In this document: in pieces, positions 1-6,094 of the stretch | How positions within the stretch are numbered: position 1 is the stretch's first letter | Layout of the letters: every line of letters starts with the position of its first letter | Assembly: GCA_945871415.1 (NCBI GenBank) | Contig: CAMBWG010000057.1 | Coordinates: 1 to 9,770 of the forward strand | Direction: 5' to 3' | Length of the DNA: 9,770 bases | DNA from: an uncultured Desulfovibrio sp. | Lineage (GTDB): Bacteria; Desulfobacterota; Desulfovibrionia; Desulfovibrionales; Desulfovibrionaceae | Made by a program: the position numbers and the translations under genes | The notes under the pieces: model-generated | The model's database searches: none | What the model was told of the DNA's origin: nothing | The model's input: the letters and a program-made list of their open reading frames with translations, nothing else

Positions 1-387
1 TACCTTCTGGTGTTGAAAATGCTCAGAGAAAACCCTCTCAGCTAGTCAAGAGCCTAAAAGAATATTTGTAAAAGGTAAGCGTTATCTATAGTTTGAATAA
101 AATATTTCTTTTTATATTCCATGCCTGGAAGTATGCGCGGACGGGCCGGCGTGTCCGTCCATGGATTGTTTTAGCTTTGAAAAAGGTGAAACGCGAGGCG
201 GCGCATTGCGCCGTCCGGCCCGAAGTGAGCGGAAAACCGTGTTTTTTCCGCAAAACGGCAGGCCGTATGGTTGAAACGCACAGCGGTTCAATCTGAAAAT
301 GCTCTGGTCGCGCCCGGCAGGCGCATCCCCTGTCCTTCTCTGTCGGGAGCGCTCCTGTGACCCTGCGATGCAACCCGGGGGAGCCAT
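1..387. other. Intergenic region with AT-rich left edge, no complete gene
   Basis: No gene is recognised here. Positions 1-120 are clearly more AT-rich than the rest of the window. Two reading frames are open from the left edge for only 14 codons (stop TAG at 43-45) and 22 codons (stop TAA at 69-71). Either could be the tail of a gene lying to the left, but neither short tail is recognisable. Positions 14-24 read TGAAAATGCTC, identical to the right end of the intergenic repeat described below, so a decayed repeat copy may end there. A GC-rich hairpin has arms GGACGG (139-144) and CCGTCC (155-160). A clear repeat copy fills 162-304. A perfect 10-bp palindrome GGAGCGCTCC (346-355) lies 32 bases before the MATE start, and its role is unknown. 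Confidence 0.5.
162..304 (+). repeat. Intergenic hairpin element, copy A
   Basis: This 143-bp copy aligns along its whole length with copies B and F. The shared blocks, in order, are CTTTGAAAAAGGTGAAACGC, the GGCGGCGC/GCGCCGTC hairpin, the GCGGAAAA/TTTTTTCCGC hairpin, GCAGGCCGTATGG and the right end CTGAAAATGCTC. Its left end is decayed: it begins TGGATTG where other copies have TAGAGCG, and the left arm of the first hairpin is damaged (TTTTAGC against GGTGAAA). The third hairpin keeps TTGAA/TTCAA with an internal A-G mismatch. It does not abut a gene that can be seen on its left. Short open reading frames crossing it are judged not to be genes. Confidence 0.85.
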
Positions 388-1782
388 ATGGAAAAAATGT
401 CGATGCCTTCATCTCGTTCTGCCGGAGGGGCCGCCGCCCTGGGATCGGCTCCTGTCGCCGGACTGCTGCTTCGCTATTCCCTGCCCGCCATTGCGGGGAT
501 GATTGCCGTTTCGCTGTACAATATTGTCGATAGTATTTTCATTGGCCGCTGGGTGGGGCCGGAGGCTCTGACGGCGCTCGGCGTGGCCTTTCCCCTGATG
601 AATGTGGCCTTTGCCTTCGGTATGCTGCTGGGCGTCGGCGGGGCTGCCGTCTGTTCCATCCGCATGGGAGCCGGAGACATGGACGGGGCGCGCCGGGTGC
701 TCGGTAACGTGGCGATCCTCAATGTGATTGTCGGCGTCGTTTTCTGTTGTGCGGGCATGGCGGTGCTGGACCCGGTGCTGCTGCTTTTCGGCGCCAGCGC
801 GCAGACGCTTGAACCGGCCCGCGATTTTATGCGCGTTTTTTTGTGTTCTCTGCCCATTGGCTACAGCCTGTTCAATCTGACGCATATCATGCGGGCCAGC
901 GGTTACCCCTACAGGGCCATGTGCTCCCTGATACTGACGGTGGTCTGTAACGCCGCCTTTGCTCCCGTGCTGATCTGGTGGCTGGACTGGGGGATTTTTG
1001 GCGCGGCGCTGGCAACCCTGTGCGCGCAGGCCGTGGGACTGGTATGGGTGCTGTCACATTTTTGCAGGCCGTCTTCGTCCCTGCACTTTGTGCGCGGATT
1101 CTGGGGGTTGCGCAGAAAGACCGTCTGTGCCGTGGCGGCCATCGGCCTTGCTCCCTGCCTGATGAGCCTGTGCGCCTGCGCCGTGGTGGGGATCATCAAT
1201 ATCGTGCTGAAGCAGCACGGCGGCGACGCCGCCATTGGCGCCTTTGGTCTGATCAATCGCGTGCTCTTTCTGTTCGCCATGATTGTCATGGGGCTGTCGC
1301 AGGGTATGCAGCCGGTGCTGGGATACAACTTCGGCGCGCGGCGGCCTACGCGCGTCAGGGCGGCGCTGCGGATCGGCGTACTGGCGGGCACGGTGATAAC
1401 AAGCGCGGGCTTTCTTGCCGCAGAGCTCTTTCCTGAGGCCATCATCGGTATGTTTTCCGAAGACGGACCGCTGGCCGGACATGCCGTGCGCGGTCTGCGG
1501 CTCTGCGCGCTGGCCATGCCGCTTGTGGGAGCGCAGATCATCATCAGCAATTTTTTCCAGTCCATCGGTCGGGCGGGGCTGTCGGCCTTTCTGGCGCTTT
1601 CGCGTCAGTGCGTCTACCTGATTCCCTGCGTGCTGATTGCGCCGCGTTTTCTGGGGGTGGACGGCGTCTGGCTGGCTTTGCCGGTTTCCGACGTGCTGGC
1701 CTTTGCCAACTGCATGCTGGTGTTTTATCTGGCCCGGCGATCTTTGTGGGGAGTTCCTCTGCTCCATGTGGCGCGGCATTAG
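388..1782 (+). CDS. MATE-family multidrug/cation antiporter
   Basis: The 464-residue product is a multidrug and toxin extrusion (MATE) transporter. This family exports cationic compounds across the inner membrane in exchange for Na+ or H+. The sequence shows the long, evenly spaced hydrophobic segments of a 12-helix, two-lobe protein. The first helix region carries a family-typical block (LYNIVDSIFIGRWVGPEAL, residues about 43-61), and a similar block opens the second lobe near GLSQGMQPVLGYNFGARR. Length matches the family (about 440-470). ATG 388 is preceded by GGGGGAG at 377-383 with a 4-base gap. An in-frame ATG at 397 is an alternative and would shorten the product by three residues. The stop codon TAG (1780-1782) is the first three bases of repeat copy B. 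The substrate cannot be told from sequence. No drug-responsive regulator gene is adjacent. Confidence 0.93.
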   Translation: MEKMSMPSSRSAGGAAALGSAPVAGLLLRYSLPAIAGMIAVSLYNIVDSIFIGRWVGPEALTALGVAFPLMNVAFAFGMLLGVGGAAVCSIRMGAGDMDGARRVLGNVAILNVIVGVVFCCAGMAVLDPVLLLFGASAQTLEPARDFMRVFLCSLPIGYSLFNLTHIMRASGYPYRAMCSLILTVVCNAAFAPVLIWWLDWGIFGAALATLCAQAVGLVWVLSHFCRPSSSLHFVRGFWGLRRKTVCAVAAIGLAPCLMSLCACAVVGIINIVLKQHGGDAAIGAFGLINRVLFLFAMIVMGLSQGMQPVLGYNFGARRPTRVRAALRIGVLAGTVITSAGFLAAELFPEAIIGMFSEDGPLAGHAVRGLRLCALAMPLVGAQIIISNFFQSIGRAGLSAFLALSRQCVYLIPCVLIAPRFLGVDGVWLALPVSDVLAFANCMLVFYLARRSLWGVPLLHVARH

Positions 1783-1925
1783 AGCGTTTCACCTTTGAAA
1801 AAGGTGAAACGCGAGGCGGCAGTACGGTGTTGCCCGGCCCGAACTGAGCGGAAAAACAGCGTTTTTTCCGCGAAACGACAGGCCGTATGGTTTGAAACGC
1901 ACAGCGTTTCAAACTGAAAATGCTC
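1780..1925 (+). repeat. Intergenic hairpin element, copy B (best-preserved)
   Basis: This 146-bp copy starts on the TAG stop codon of the MATE gene. Hairpin 1 has a perfect 13-bp stem: GCGTTTCACCTTT (1784-1796), loop GAA, and AAAGGTGAAACGC (1800-1812). Hairpin 2 pairs GCGGAAAAA (1848-1856) with TTTTTCCGC (1863-1871). Hairpin 3 has a perfect 11-bp stem: GTTTGAAACGC (1890-1900), loop ACA, and GCGTTTCAAAC (1904-1914). The right end AAAATGCTC mirrors the left end GAGCGTTTC imperfectly, giving a terminal inverted repeat. No separate intrinsic terminator is visible for the MATE gene, so these hairpins may also end or protect its transcript. That last point is inference. Confidence 0.92.
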
Positions 1926-1927
1926 CA

Positions 1928-1959
1928 GAGCCTTTTATCTTTGAAAAAATAAAATGCTC
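1928..1959 (+). repeat. Miniature hairpin-only relative of the repeat
   Basis: Two bases after copy B ends there is a solitary hairpin. Its arms are GAGCCTTTTATCTT (1928-1941) and AAAATAAAATGCTC (1946-1959), which pair at 12 of 14 positions around the loop TGAA. It keeps the terminal GAGC/GCTC and the CTTTGAAAAA core of hairpin 1. The stem bases between them are different (TTTTAT/ATAAAA instead of TTTCACC/GGTGAAA). It looks like an element reduced to its two ends and first hairpin, or a minimal form of the same family. Confidence 0.6.
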
Positions 1960-2040
1960 CAAAAAGCGTAATGCGTCCTGCCCTGGAGCCCCGCTCCCTC
2001 TGTTGCGGTTCGGAGCGCATTACCGTATATCTGGAGCGAT

Positions 2041-2937
2041 ATGCTTTTCGGCAAATACCACATCGTCATTTTCAGGGAAGGCTCCAGCGGCAGCCGCAAC
2101 ATGCGTATGCGGGGCTGGTTCTGCGTTCTTGTCGTGCTTGTTTTTACGGCGGTGCTGGCCTGCAATGTCTGGCTGTGGCGCGAGTGGCTGCAAAATCGTC
2201 ATCTGCGTTCCGAGCTGGAGGCCGGCAACCGGCAGCTTGAGGAACAGCGTCGCCGTCTCAGCGGCATCAGCGGGCGCATAGACGAGATTTCCGATGATCT
2301 GGAGCGTGTGCGCAACTTTGACGCCAAGTTGCGCATCATGATGAATATGGAAAAGGACGTGCCCGAGACCAGCGGTCCCGCGGCAACGTCCTTTGCGCGC
2401 ACCTATGTGCCCATGCACCGCCAGGAACTGGCGGTACGCAAGATTCAGGAGTTTCTCTCTTCCCTTCAGGAAAGTACCCGGCTGGAAGAGGTCGTGCAGC
2501 AGGATTTGCTGCGTGCGCTGCGGGAACATAAGGACACGCTGGCTTCGCTGCCGACAATCTGGCCCACCAACGGTTTTATCTCCTCGTCGTTCGGCAGTCG
2601 CAGTTCTCCCTTCGGGGGCGGGAGGGTGCAGTTCCACAAGGGGATAGACATCAGCGCCCGCAGCGGAACGCCCATTGTTGCCACCGCGGAAGGTACGGTG
2701 CAGCAGGCCGGACGCGACGGCGCCTATGGCAACAGCGTGGAAGTGAATCACGGCTCGGGCATTGTCACCAAGTACGCCCATATGCAGCGCTTTGTCGTGG
2801 AGCAGGGACAATGGGTGCGGCGCGGGCAGGTCGTGGGCTATGTGGGTATGACCGGCCGCGCGACCGGGCCGCATCTGCATTATGAGGTACGGCTTAACGG
2901 CGTGCCCGTTAATCCCATGCGCTATATTCTGGATTAG
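2041..2937 (+). CDS. Membrane-anchored M23-family peptidoglycan endopeptidase
   Basis: The 298-residue product belongs to the M23 (LytM/lysostaphin-type) zinc metallopeptidases, which cut peptide cross-links in peptidoglycan. The N-terminus has a short cytoplasmic stretch, one membrane helix (about residues 25-47) and then a charged, Glu/Arg-rich coiled-coil region (about 50-100). The catalytic domain is C-terminal (about 175-298). It retains all expected zinc and active-site residues: H199 and D203 (FHKGID), H247 (YAHM), and H278 and H280 (GPHLHYE). It is therefore probably an active enzyme rather than an EnvC/NlpD-type activator with a degenerate site. ATG 2041 follows GGAG at 2033-2036 with a 4-base gap. 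A downstream ATG at 2101 would remove the basic stretch before the helix and is less likely. The TAG stop (2935-2937) is the first three bases of repeat copy C. An intrinsic terminator follows at 3076-3122. A role in septal or cell-shape hydrolysis is inferred from the family. Confidence 0.92.
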   Translation: MLFGKYHIVIFREGSSGSRNMRMRGWFCVLVVLVFTAVLACNVWLWREWLQNRHLRSELEAGNRQLEEQRRRLSGISGRIDEISDDLERVRNFDAKLRIMMNMEKDVPETSGPAATSFARTYVPMHRQELAVRKIQEFLSSLQESTRLEEVVQQDLLRALREHKDTLASLPTIWPTNGFISSSFGSRSSPFGGGRVQFHKGIDISARSGTPIVATAEGTVQQAGRDGAYGNSVEVNHGSGIVTKYAHMQRFVVEQGQWVRRGQVVGYVGMTGRATGPHLHYEVRLNGVPVNPMRYILD

Positions 2938-3049
2938 AGCGTCTTACCTGTGAAAAAAGTAAACGCGAGGCGGCGATACAGCGCTTTTCTCTGCGAAACG
3001 ACAGACCGTATGGTTTGAAACGCGCAGCGTTTCAAACTGAAAATACGCC
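2935..3049 (+). repeat. Intergenic hairpin element, copy C (internally shortened)
   Basis: This 115-bp copy begins TAGAGCG on the stop codon of the M23 gene. Hairpin 1 is degenerate (TCTTACC against AGTAAACGCG). About 30 bp around hairpin 2 is missing compared with copies B and F. Hairpin 3 is perfect: GTTTGAAACGC (3013-3023), loop GCA, and GCGTTTCAAAC (3027-3037). The right end reads CTGAAAATACGCC instead of CTGAAAATGCTCC. The copy lies between the stop codon and the intrinsic terminator at 3076-3122, so it should be transcribed as part of the 3' untranslated region. Confidence 0.85.
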
Positions 3050-3075
3050 AGCGCGTTTTGTCTTGGATTTTTGAG

Positions 3076-3122
3076 AAACGCGACGTGCTGCGAGGATGTC
3101 CGCCGCAGGCGTCGCGTTTTTT
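3076..3122 (+). terminator. Intrinsic terminator downstream of the M23 peptidase gene
   Basis: A perfect 10-bp stem is formed by AAACGCGACG (3076-3085) and CGTCGCGTTT (3110-3119). An inner CTGCG/CGCAG helix lies within the loop, and a T-run continues to 3122. The order is gene, repeat copy C, then this terminator. The nitroreductase start is 44 bases further on, so that gene is probably transcribed from its own promoter or by read-through. Confidence 0.8.
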
Positions 3123-3165
3123 ATGCAGCGTTCTCCTGATTCATGCGCTGTGAAGGAGGTTTGCG

Positions 3166-3726
3166 ATGGATGCCCTGCAGTGTATCGTCGGGCGGCGTTC
3201 CTGCCGCTCCTATGAAGAAAAGCCCGTGCCTGAGGCAGTGATTGACGAATTGCTGCGCCTCGGCACAAAGGCGGCTACCGGTTCGGGTATGCAGCCCTGG
3301 GGTTTTGCGGTTCTGGAAGGGCGGGAGGCGTTACGTGCCTTGTCCGACGAAATCAAGGCCTGGCTGCTGCCCCGGCTGGCGGAAGAACCCTGGCTGGCGC
3401 AGTATGAGGAATGGCTGCGAAAGGATTCCTACAATATTTTTTATAATGCCCCCGCGCTGGTGGCTGTGTACGGCGATCCCGCTTCGCACTGGTATGTCTA
3501 TGACGCCAGCCTGTGTACGGCTAATATCATGCTGGCGGCGTATGCGCAGGGACTCGGAACCTGCTGGATCGGTTTTGCCGAGTCCTTCATGAACCGGAGT
3601 GAGATAAAGGCCCGCTATCATGTGCCGGAAGACTTCCGGCTGGTCAGCACGCTGACGCTGGGTTTTGCGCGCGGGCATCTGCCTGAGGCGGAACGTCGTT
3701 CGCCGCGCATCTTCCATCGGGGATAG
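3166..3726 (+). CDS. Nitroreductase-family FMN-dependent oxidoreductase
   Basis: The 186-residue product is a small nitroreductase-family flavoprotein. Such enzymes are cytoplasmic FMN-binding homodimers that use NAD(P)H to reduce nitro compounds, quinones or related acceptors. The N-terminal FMN-contact motif is present (R10, R11, S12 and R14 in GRRSCRSY). GMQPWGFAVL (residues 41-50) is the usual second cofactor-contact region. The C-terminal half has the family-typical helix and strand (NIMLAAYAQGLGTCWIG, 120-136). Length fits the short subgroup of about 170-190 residues, without an added ferredoxin domain. The start is well fixed: AAGGAGGT (3153-3160) lies 5 bases before ATG 3166. The TAG stop (3724-3726) is the first three bases of repeat copy D. 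The natural substrate cannot be told. Confidence 0.9.
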   Translation: MDALQCIVGRRSCRSYEEKPVPEAVIDELLRLGTKAATGSGMQPWGFAVLEGREALRALSDEIKAWLLPRLAEEPWLAQYEEWLRKDSYNIFYNAPALVAVYGDPASHWYVYDASLCTANIMLAAYAQGLGTCWIGFAESFMNRSEIKARYHVPEDFRLVSTLTLGFARGHLPEAERRSPRIFHRG

Positions 3727-3828
3727 AGCATGTTACTTTTGAAGGTGTAAAGCCCGAGGTCGCGGCACAGCGCCGCCCGGCCTGAGCGAAAAAACATGTT
3801 TTTTCCCACGAAGCGACAGGCCGTATGA
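3724..3828 (+). repeat. Intergenic hairpin element, copy D (decayed)
   Basis: This copy starts TAGAGCATG on the nitroreductase stop codon. Hairpin 1 has decayed (GTTACTTTTGAAGGTGTAA). Hairpin 2 has become an 18-bp perfect palindrome at 3788-3805 (GAAAAAACA followed by TGTTTTTTC). The block AAGCGACAGGCCGTATG (3811-3827) matches the other copies, and similarity is lost after that, so the third hairpin and right end are missing. No intrinsic terminator follows. The converging transporter gene ends at 3937, leaving about 108 bp in which I see no gene. Confidence 0.8.
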
Positions 3829-3936
3829 CTGGTGCGGCTGGTTTTCAGGCATGCCGGGACGTTGTCGTGGGAACATGCCCCTTGTTTCCGCTGCTGCACG
3901 TCGAAAAGGGAAAAGGCCTTGCGACAACGAACGGCG

Positions 3937-4767
3937 TCAGGCCAGTCTGAGCAGCATGCCGCCGCAGGCGACGAGCACGACGGCCAGCGCCCGCAGGGCG
4001 GAGAAGCGTTCGCCAAGAAAGGCGATGGCCAGCAGCATGCCGAAAATGACGGATGTTTCGCGCAGGGCCGCCACCAGGGCAATGGGCGCCTGCGTCATGG
4101 CCCAGATGGCGATGCCGTAGGATGCCAGACCACATGCGCCGCCGGACAGGCCGGGCAGAGCGCGGCCGCGTAAATAGTGCAGATAGTCTTTGCCGTTTCT
4201 GCACAGGATGAGGATGTGCAGCGGGAAGATGTTGAGAACGAAGATCCAGCAGGCATAGCCGATGGCGTCGCCGCTGTGCTGTGCGCCGAAGCCGTCGGCC
4301 AGCGTATAGCCCATGATGATGAACGACGTGCGCAGCGACAGCAGGAGGCCGCGTTTTGTCGGCGGGTGATGCCCCAGCGTCAGGCAGCCGATACCCGCGC
4401 AGATGGTCAGCAGGCCGAGCCAGCCCGCCGGGGAAAGCGGCGCGCCCCAGGCCGTCATAAACAGCGCCGTGAGCAGCGGGGCCGTACCGCGCATGATGGT
4501 GTAGCCCACGGAAAGATCCACTTCGCGGTAGGCGGCCGCAATGCAGATATAATACGTAAGATGGCAGAGGCAGGACAGCGCCAGCAGCGGCCATGCCTCC
4601 GGCGCGGGAAAGGACACGAACGGCACAAAAAAGAGCGCGGCCAGTCCGCCGCCGAGGCAGTTCATGGCCGATTCGTAGAGCTTGTTTTGCCCGCCCTTGA
4701 CGATGCTGTTCCAGGTGGCGTGCAGCAGGGCTGCCAGCAGCACCGGAATGATGAGAGAAAGGGACAC
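3937..4767 (-). CDS. EamA/DMT-superfamily membrane transporter
   Basis: The 276-residue product is a drug/metabolite transporter superfamily protein with two EamA repeats (about residues 1-135 and 145-276). It shows the roughly ten closely packed hydrophobic helices of the family. The final block is typical: FGMLLAIAFLGERFSALRAL followed by a glycine-containing last helix. These proteins usually export or import small metabolites or amino acids, and the substrate is not predictable here. The start is GTG (4767-4765 on the minus strand), supported by GGAGG (4777-4773) with a 5-base gap. No in-frame ATG with a comparable ribosome site lies nearby. The stop is TGA. It is on the same strand as fliM but separated from it by a repeat copy and a strong terminator, so it is probably not co-transcribed with fliM. 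No clear terminator was found after it. Confidence 0.9.
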   Translation of the reverse strand: MSLSLIIPVLLAALLHATWNSIVKGGQNKLYESAMNCLGGGLAALFFVPFVSFPAPEAWPLLALSCLCHLTYYICIAAAYREVDLSVGYTIMRGTAPLLTALFMTAWGAPLSPAGWLGLLTICAGIGCLTLGHHPPTKRGLLLSLRTSFIIMGYTLADGFGAQHSGDAIGYACWIFVLNIFPLHILILCRNGKDYLHYLRGRALPGLSGGACGLASYGIAIWAMTQAPIALVAALRETSVIFGMLLAIAFLGERFSALRALAVVLVACGGMLLRLA

Positions 4768-4871
4768 GAAAGCCTCCGGGGTATCGGCCGGGAACCAGCG
4801 TTGCCGCAGCAGGGATGTCCGGCGCCGTCTTTGTCGGAGCTGCCGCCGCGTCAGCGTGCAGCCGTCTTCGA

Positions 4872-4917
4872 CAAAAAGGGAAAGCTCCCTGATTTCTCCT
4901 CAGAAAAGAGCTTTCCC
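4872..4917 (-). terminator. Intrinsic terminator downstream of fliM
   Basis: Read on the minus strand, a perfect 9-bp stem is formed by GGGAAAGCT (4917-4909) and AGCTTTCCC (4886-4878). A small CTGA/TCAG helix sits in the loop, and TTTTT (4877-4873) follows directly. It lies about 78 bases past the fliM stop, beyond repeat copy E, and about 105 bases before the transporter start. It should end the fliM transcript. Confidence 0.82.
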
Positions 4918-4936
4918 CTGCAACAGGCGCGTGGTC

Positions 4937-4997
4937 AGGCGGGGCGGCGCTGTGCCGCCGCCTCGCGTTTTACCTTTGAAAAAGGTAAAACGCTCTA
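4937..4997 (-). repeat. Intergenic hairpin element, copy E (truncated, minus strand)
   Basis: Read on the minus strand, the copy begins TAGAGCG, and that TAG (4997-4995) is the fliM stop codon. Hairpin 1 is a perfect 13-bp stem: GCGTTTTACCTTT (4993-4981), loop TTC, and AAAGGTAAAACGC (4977-4965). The next hairpin pairs GGCGGCG with CGCCGCC. The remainder, with hairpins 2 and 3 and the right end, is absent. Its loop reads TTC on the sense strand, whereas the plus-strand copies read GAA in theirs, as if the hairpin had flipped between its palindromic arms. It lies between the stop codon and the fliM terminator. Confidence 0.85.
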
Positions 4998-5975
4998 AGT
5001 GTACTGCGGCTCCATTTCCTTGACGATCTGGAAACACTTCATAGCCTTGGCCGTACCGGCTATACCTTCGTATTTCTTGACGCCGGCAACGGTGCAGGGC
5101 AGCAGATCTTCCACGTCGGTATCCAGCACCAGAACGTCGCCGACCTGCATGCGCAGCAGCTGATTGCCGGTAATGGTCGTGCTGCCGAAGTGCACCTTCA
5201 GTTCCACGGGCGTTTCCATGAGACGTTCCTTGAGGCGGGCCACCCAGGCGTGGTCAACTTCAAGTCGTTCCGTCTGGAAGCTGGCGTGCAGTTTGGAGCG
5301 GATGGGTTCAATGGTCGCATAGGGCAGACAGACAATCATGGAACCCAGGGCGGTGTCCAGTTCCACTTCAAAAGTGATGACAACCACCACGTCGCTGGGC
5401 GGCACAATGGCGGCAAACTGCGGGTTGATTTCGCTGCGCACCAGTTCGAGCTTTACGTCGTGCACCGGCCGCCAGGATTCTTCCATATTTTCCAGCGCCA
5501 GTTTGACGATATGGTCGACGACCGCCTGCTCGATGCGCGTGAACTCGCGGCCTTCGATCTTGGGTTGACTGCCGGAACCGCCGAAAATATTTTCCACCAG
5601 AGCAAAGACAAGCCGGGAGTCCACAACCATAATGGCATTGCCGCGCAGGGGGTCCATCTTGAAAATATTGATGGATGTGGGCACGGGCAGCGAGCGGATG
5701 AACTCGCCGAACTTCGTCATGTCAATGGAAATGGGGTTGAGCTCCACACGCTTGCGTACGGCATTGGACAGGGCATTGGTACACAGGCGGGCGAAACGGT
5801 CATTGACGATTTCGAGAACCGGCATGCGCCCGCGGATGATGCGATCCTGATTGACAAGGTCAAAGGCGACAATATCGCCCTCTTCTTCCGCGTCGTCCTT
5901 GGCCGTGTCGATTTCGCCGCCGGTAAGCCCCCGCAACAGGGCATCAACTTCATCTTGCGCCAGTACTTTGTTCAT
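4995..5975 (-). CDS. fliM: Flagellar motor switch protein FliM
   Basis: The 326-residue product is FliM, the middle component of the flagellar C-ring, which binds phospho-CheY and sets rotation direction. The N-terminal CheY-binding peptide is intact (LAQDEVDALLRG, residues 5-16) and is followed by an acidic linker (22-34). The middle domain carries the GGSG motif (132-135), which in the family lies at the FliG contact surface. The C-terminal SpoA/FliN-like domain spans about 253-320. Length matches the family (about 320-335). ATG is at 5975-5973, with AAGGGA (5987-5982) and a 6-base gap. A sigma-54-type promoter lies at 6095-6110 and a hairpin-rich leader follows it. The gene stands alone: no fliN, fliL or other flagellar gene is visible within 3 kb on either side. 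The TAG stop is supplied by repeat copy E. Confidence 0.97.
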   Translation of the reverse strand: MNKVLAQDEVDALLRGLTGGEIDTAKDDAEEEGDIVAFDLVNQDRIIRGRMPVLEIVNDRFARLCTNALSNAVRKRVELNPISIDMTKFGEFIRSLPVPTSINIFKMDPLRGNAIMVVDSRLVFALVENIFGGSGSQPKIEGREFTRIEQAVVDHIVKLALENMEESWRPVHDVKLELVRSEINPQFAAIVPPSDVVVVITFEVELDTALGSMIVCLPYATIEPIRSKLHASFQTERLEVDHAWVARLKERLMETPVELKVHFGSTTITGNQLLRMQVGDVLVLDTDVEDLLPCTVAGVKKYEGIAGTAKAMKCFQIVKEMEPQYT

Positions 5976-5997
5976 CGAACATCCCTTTTACACTGAA

Positions 5998-6074
5998 CCT
6001 TCTTCCGGGAAGAAGGGGAATTGCCGAACGCGAAGCCGCAGGCTTCGTCACAAGAGGCGTCAGCTTGCCGACGC
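5998..6074 (-). promoter_or_regulatory. Three-hairpin leader of fliM
   Basis: Between the predicted transcription start (near 6084) and the fliM ribosome site lie three inverted repeats. The first is GCGTC (6057-6061) with GACGC (6070-6074). The second is a perfect 7-bp CGAAGCC/GGCTTCG stem with a 3-base loop (6031-6047). The third is a perfect interrupted palindrome, CCTTCTTCC and GGAAGAAGG around one base (5998-6016), which ends 10 bases before the ribosome site. A leader this rich in stems could affect mRNA stability or translation. No known riboswitch is recognised. Confidence 0.4.
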
Positions 6075-6094
6075 TCCCGCACTGATGCGTAGAA

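Noticed and set aside
346..355. GGAGCGCTCC palindrome before the MATE gene as an operator
   Set aside because: A single 10-bp palindrome in GC-rich DNA, with no second half-site and no nearby regulator gene.
93..412. Short open frames on both strands around the first repeat copy
   Set aside because: Their translations are mostly repeat sequence, and the same residues recur at other copies. No ribosome site or conserved domain was seen.
1784..1871. Repeat hairpins as ordinary intrinsic terminators
   Set aside because: The first stem is AT-rich with no T-run after it, and the T-run of hairpin 2 is inside a stem. Two copies are followed by proper terminators. A contribution to termination in copies B and D cannot be excluded.
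1967..2023. GTAATGCG/CGCATTAC inverted repeat in front of the M23 gene
   Set aside because: Eight base pairs with a loop of over 40 bases. This could be chance and resembles no known leader.
1892..2281. 129-codon plus-strand frame overlapping the M23 gene start
   Set aside because: It starts inside a repeat hairpin and overlaps the M23 coding region in another frame, with no recognisable domain.
4177..4998. 273-codon plus-strand frame opposite the EamA transporter
   Set aside because: Charged low-complexity product with no motif. The minus strand encodes a well-formed ten-helix transporter.
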